Positions 6,702 through 8,128 of a stretch of DNA of 8,128 nt are shown in pieces. The stretch is taken from positions 1 through 8,128 of the forward strand of contig JAGVHJ010000363.1 in assembly GCA_020056645.1 (NCBI GenBank), read 5' to 3'. This stretch comes from Desulfobacterales bacterium. Its GTDB lineage: Bacteria > Desulfobacterota > Desulfobacteria > Desulfobacterales > JAHIVH01. Under the pieces are notes generated by a model. The model worked only from the letters and a program-made list of their open reading frames with translations, had not been told where the DNA came from and did not search any database. The translations under genes were made by a program, and so were the position numbers. Each line of letters begins with the position of its first letter. Position 1 is the first letter of the stretch.

Positions 6702-7085
6702 TCAGATACCCCTCACGCGGATGATGTCGAAAGTGGTGCTCCTGTTGGCGCTCCCCTCAAGCCATGCCACGGTCAAATGAACCGTTCTCGAATTGTTGAC
6801 GGCCGGATCCACGGTCCAGGACATTGAATAATTTCCCTGCAAGGCAGTACCGCTTGAAAGAGAGGCATAGGGGGTTGAAATAATCTGCTCCATCTGGCTT
6901 GTCAACCAGGAAGAGGCGCCTACCCTCTGGCGAGCGGCGTTTGTGTTACTCAAGGCCATGGTCTGCATCATCGTGACCCCCATGATACCGATGGCGAAAA
7001 TGAAGAGTGCGATGATAATTTCCAGCAGGGTGAACCCCTGTTGGCGCTCTTTCGATTCCTCGTGTTTTTTTTCTCTAAGAAACAT
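6702..7085 (-). CDS. PilV/GspI-like minor pilin (prepilin-type cleavage/methylation motif)
   Basis: A 127-residue minor pilin. A charged 17-residue leader ends in QQG; prepilin peptidase would cleave before F18, giving FTLLEIIIALFIFAIGIMGV, the class III signal with the conserved Glu at mature position 5 (E22). The short globular part ends in a beta-rich segment (about 85-125). Size, the FTLLE motif and the position between PilW- and PilX-like genes fit PilV/GspI. A TTG at 7091 is also in frame, but GAGGAG (7094-7099) is 8 bases from ATG 7085 and only 2 from the TTG, so ATG 7085 is used. It begins 24 bases after the PilW-like stop. Expected role: part of the pilus priming/tip complex together with its neighbours. 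Confidence 0.87.
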   Translation of the reverse strand: MFLREKKHEESKERQQGFTLLEIIIALFIFAIGIMGVTMMQTMALSNTNAARQRVGASSWLTSQMEQIISTPYASLSSGTALQGNYSMSWTVDPAVNNSRTVHLTVAWLEGSANRSTTFDIIRVRGI

Positions 7086-7093
7086 CCCCAAGG

Positions 7094-7099
7094 CTCCTC
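7094..7099 (-). promoter_or_regulatory. Ribosome binding site deciding the PilV-like start
   Basis: GAGGAG on the minus strand, 8 bases before ATG 7085 and too close to the alternative TTG at 7091. Confidence 0.75.
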
Positions 7100-7109
7100 T
7101 TCCATGTTT

Positions 7110-7841
7110 TCATAATCCAAGATTCCTGCCCCTGATGGTGGTGGTAATGGAAAGTCTCCTGAAACGATCATTGGGCGGTGCCAAAACCAGCATGCCCTGC
7201 TGGTTGAAATAGGATTGGGTGTCGGTGTAATCCGGATCTGGCCGGTCCGATCTCGCCACCAGGGTGATCTGGAAGGCGCTGACATTATCCATCATGGCCG
7301 CAGTAAGCGGCGGAGGGCCAAGAACAGCCCCCGTGTTATCTAAATAAACGATATCGAACACATCGATGTTATCGGAAACAGGCTGGTTGGCGCCAGCCCC
7401 CACACGCCGTCCAAGATCCATGTCGCCATCCGCGCCGGAATCGTAGAGTAAATAGGTGATATTCTCACTCGCATCGTTTGTGCTCCCGTTATACCACTCC
7501 TGGGCATCGTCCACGACGTTGTTTTTGTCGTTGTCGAGACCGTCGCCGACGGCTCCGGTATTGTCCAGCGTAAACTGAAGGGTGCTCACATCAGCAACCA
7601 GGATACCCGCATTCGCGTTTCCTGAGGGATCAAGTCCAGCTTTTTTGATGTCGTCTTCCAGATAATACATGGCCGCCCGGAGATTCTGCTGCATGGCGGC
7701 GACCTCCTCGTTGATTAGATGGGCTTTTTTCTGGCCCATATAAACCTCGTATATCGCCGTTGAAATGAGGGACAGCAGCACAATCACAATCAACATCTCA
7801 ATCAGGGTGAAGCCCTGCATATGCTTTGATTCAGATACCAT
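7110..7841 (-). CDS. PilW/GspJ-like minor pilin with an acidic, calcium-binding-like loop
   Basis: A 243-residue minor pilin. The leader MVSESKHMQG is cut before F11, giving FTLIEMLIVIVLLSLISTAI with E15 at mature position 5. The helix continues through QKKAHLINEEVAAMQQNLRAAMYYLEDDIKKAGLDP, the pattern of PilW-type proteins. An acidic stretch GDGLDNDKNNVVDDAQEW (99-116) resembles EF-hand/dockerin-type calcium loops (D103, D105, N107, D111), and a second acidic patch DSGADGDMD lies at 134-142. The C-terminus FRRLSITTTIRGRN is typical of the family. GGGAG (7852-7856) precedes ATG 7841 by 10 bases. It follows the FimT-like gene by 20 bases. PilW/GspJ-type pilins join PilV, PilX and FimU/FimT-type pilins at the pilus tip; calcium binding is inferred from sequence only. 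Confidence 0.88.
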   Translation of the reverse strand: MVSESKHMQGFTLIEMLIVIVLLSLISTAIYEVYMGQKKAHLINEEVAAMQQNLRAAMYYLEDDIKKAGLDPSGNANAGILVADVSTLQFTLDNTGAVGDGLDNDKNNVVDDAQEWYNGSTNDASENITYLLYDSGADGDMDLGRRVGAGANQPVSDNIDVFDIVYLDNTGAVLGPPPLTAAMMDNVSAFQITLVARSDRPDPDYTDTQSYFNQQGMLVLAPPNDRFRRLSITTTIRGRNLGL

Positions 7842-7861
7842 GGCCTTTTTTCTCCCTTTGG

Positions 7862-8128
7862 TCAGTTGATCCGGACCCTGCCAAGCTGACTCAGGATAAT
7901 CTGTTTCTGCGCGCCCAGCTGGTTTCTTATGGTGATGGTGGTGCCGAAATTAGCGCTGGCGAATCCCCTGCTATTAAACCAGAGGGATGGGACAGTCGCC
8001 CCCACGAAGAATACGCTGTCTCCAAATTGACCGCTGTACAGGGTGGGTTCTGTGCCGTTCTGGACACTGTCGTTGGCCATTCCGCCCCCAGCCCCGTTGT
8101 CTACAAAGGCCCTATAGCCGGATGCGTC
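7862..8128 (-). CDS. FimT/GspH-type pseudopilin, C-terminal part (5' end beyond window)
   Basis: The minus-strand frame is open from the right edge to TGA at 7862-7864, giving 88 residues of a C-terminus. The visible part reads YRAFVDNGAGGG at residues 5-16, then SLWFNSRGFA and a final IILSQLGRVRIN. The DNG/GG segment, the FNSRG-like motif and the GRVRI end are characteristic of the GspH/FimT pseudopilin globular domain. The N-terminal prepilin helix lies outside the window, and the internal ATG at 8080 is not the start. It is the most upstream visible gene of the operon, 20 bases before the PilW-like gene. FimT/FimU-type proteins belong to the pilus tip complex and in some bacteria bind DNA for uptake; which applies here cannot be told. 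Confidence 0.8.
   Translation of the reverse strand, partial: DASGYRAFVDNGAGGGMANDSVQNGTEPTLYSGQFGDSVFFVGATVPSLWFNSRGFASANFGTTITIRNQLGAQKQIILSQLGRVRIN

Overview
The window looks like chromosome from a mesophilic Gram-negative bacterium. The gene families (FimT/PilW/PilV/PilX minor pilins with a PilB/GspE ATPase, a helix-turn-helix/EIIA fusion next to a CBS-containing ClC protein, and a LysM protein with a tryptophan-rich LysM) are typical of Desulfobacterota (former Deltaproteobacteria). That placement is an inference from protein character only; no marker gene is present.

Left part (1-2192, minus strand): a two-gene unit. An excisionase/MerR-type helix-turn-helix fused to a PTS EIIA type-2 (PtsN-like) domain is followed, with a 4-base ATGA stop/start overlap, by a ClC-family anion transporter with a C-terminal CBS region that runs off the left edge. 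Such tight coupling suggests a phosphorelay-type sensor/regulator dedicated to an anion transporter. Next comes a small HD-domain nucleotidase (YfbR/HDDC2-like, minus strand, 2291-2845).

Middle (2846-3244): a gene-free stretch of about 400 bases. It holds a 179-base near-perfect palindrome that looks like a non-autonomous mobile element (MITE/REP-like) with 3-base TTA flanks, lying in the leader of the HD gene. A good sigma70-type promoter (TTGACA / 18 bp / TAATAT) then drives the plus-strand gene at 3245-4273, which encodes an exported LysM protein whose C-terminal part appears to be two diverged copies of one beta-rich unit of about 90 residues.

Right part (4297-8128, minus strand): a type IV pilus-type operon. 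Reading in the direction of transcription: a FimT/GspH-type pseudopilin (N-terminus beyond the window), PilW-like, PilV-like and PilX-like minor pilins, then a 610-residue PilB/GspE assembly ATPase. Gaps are 20, 24, 49 and 22 bases, so this is one transcription unit. The minor pilins would form the priming/tip complex and the ATPase would power assembly. The operon converges on the LysM gene with only 23 bases between stop codons.

No rRNA, tRNA, CRISPR array or complete transposase gene was seen. Most genes belong to known families. The parts most worth checking are the EIIA/ClC module, the long palindrome, and the repeat structure of the LysM protein.
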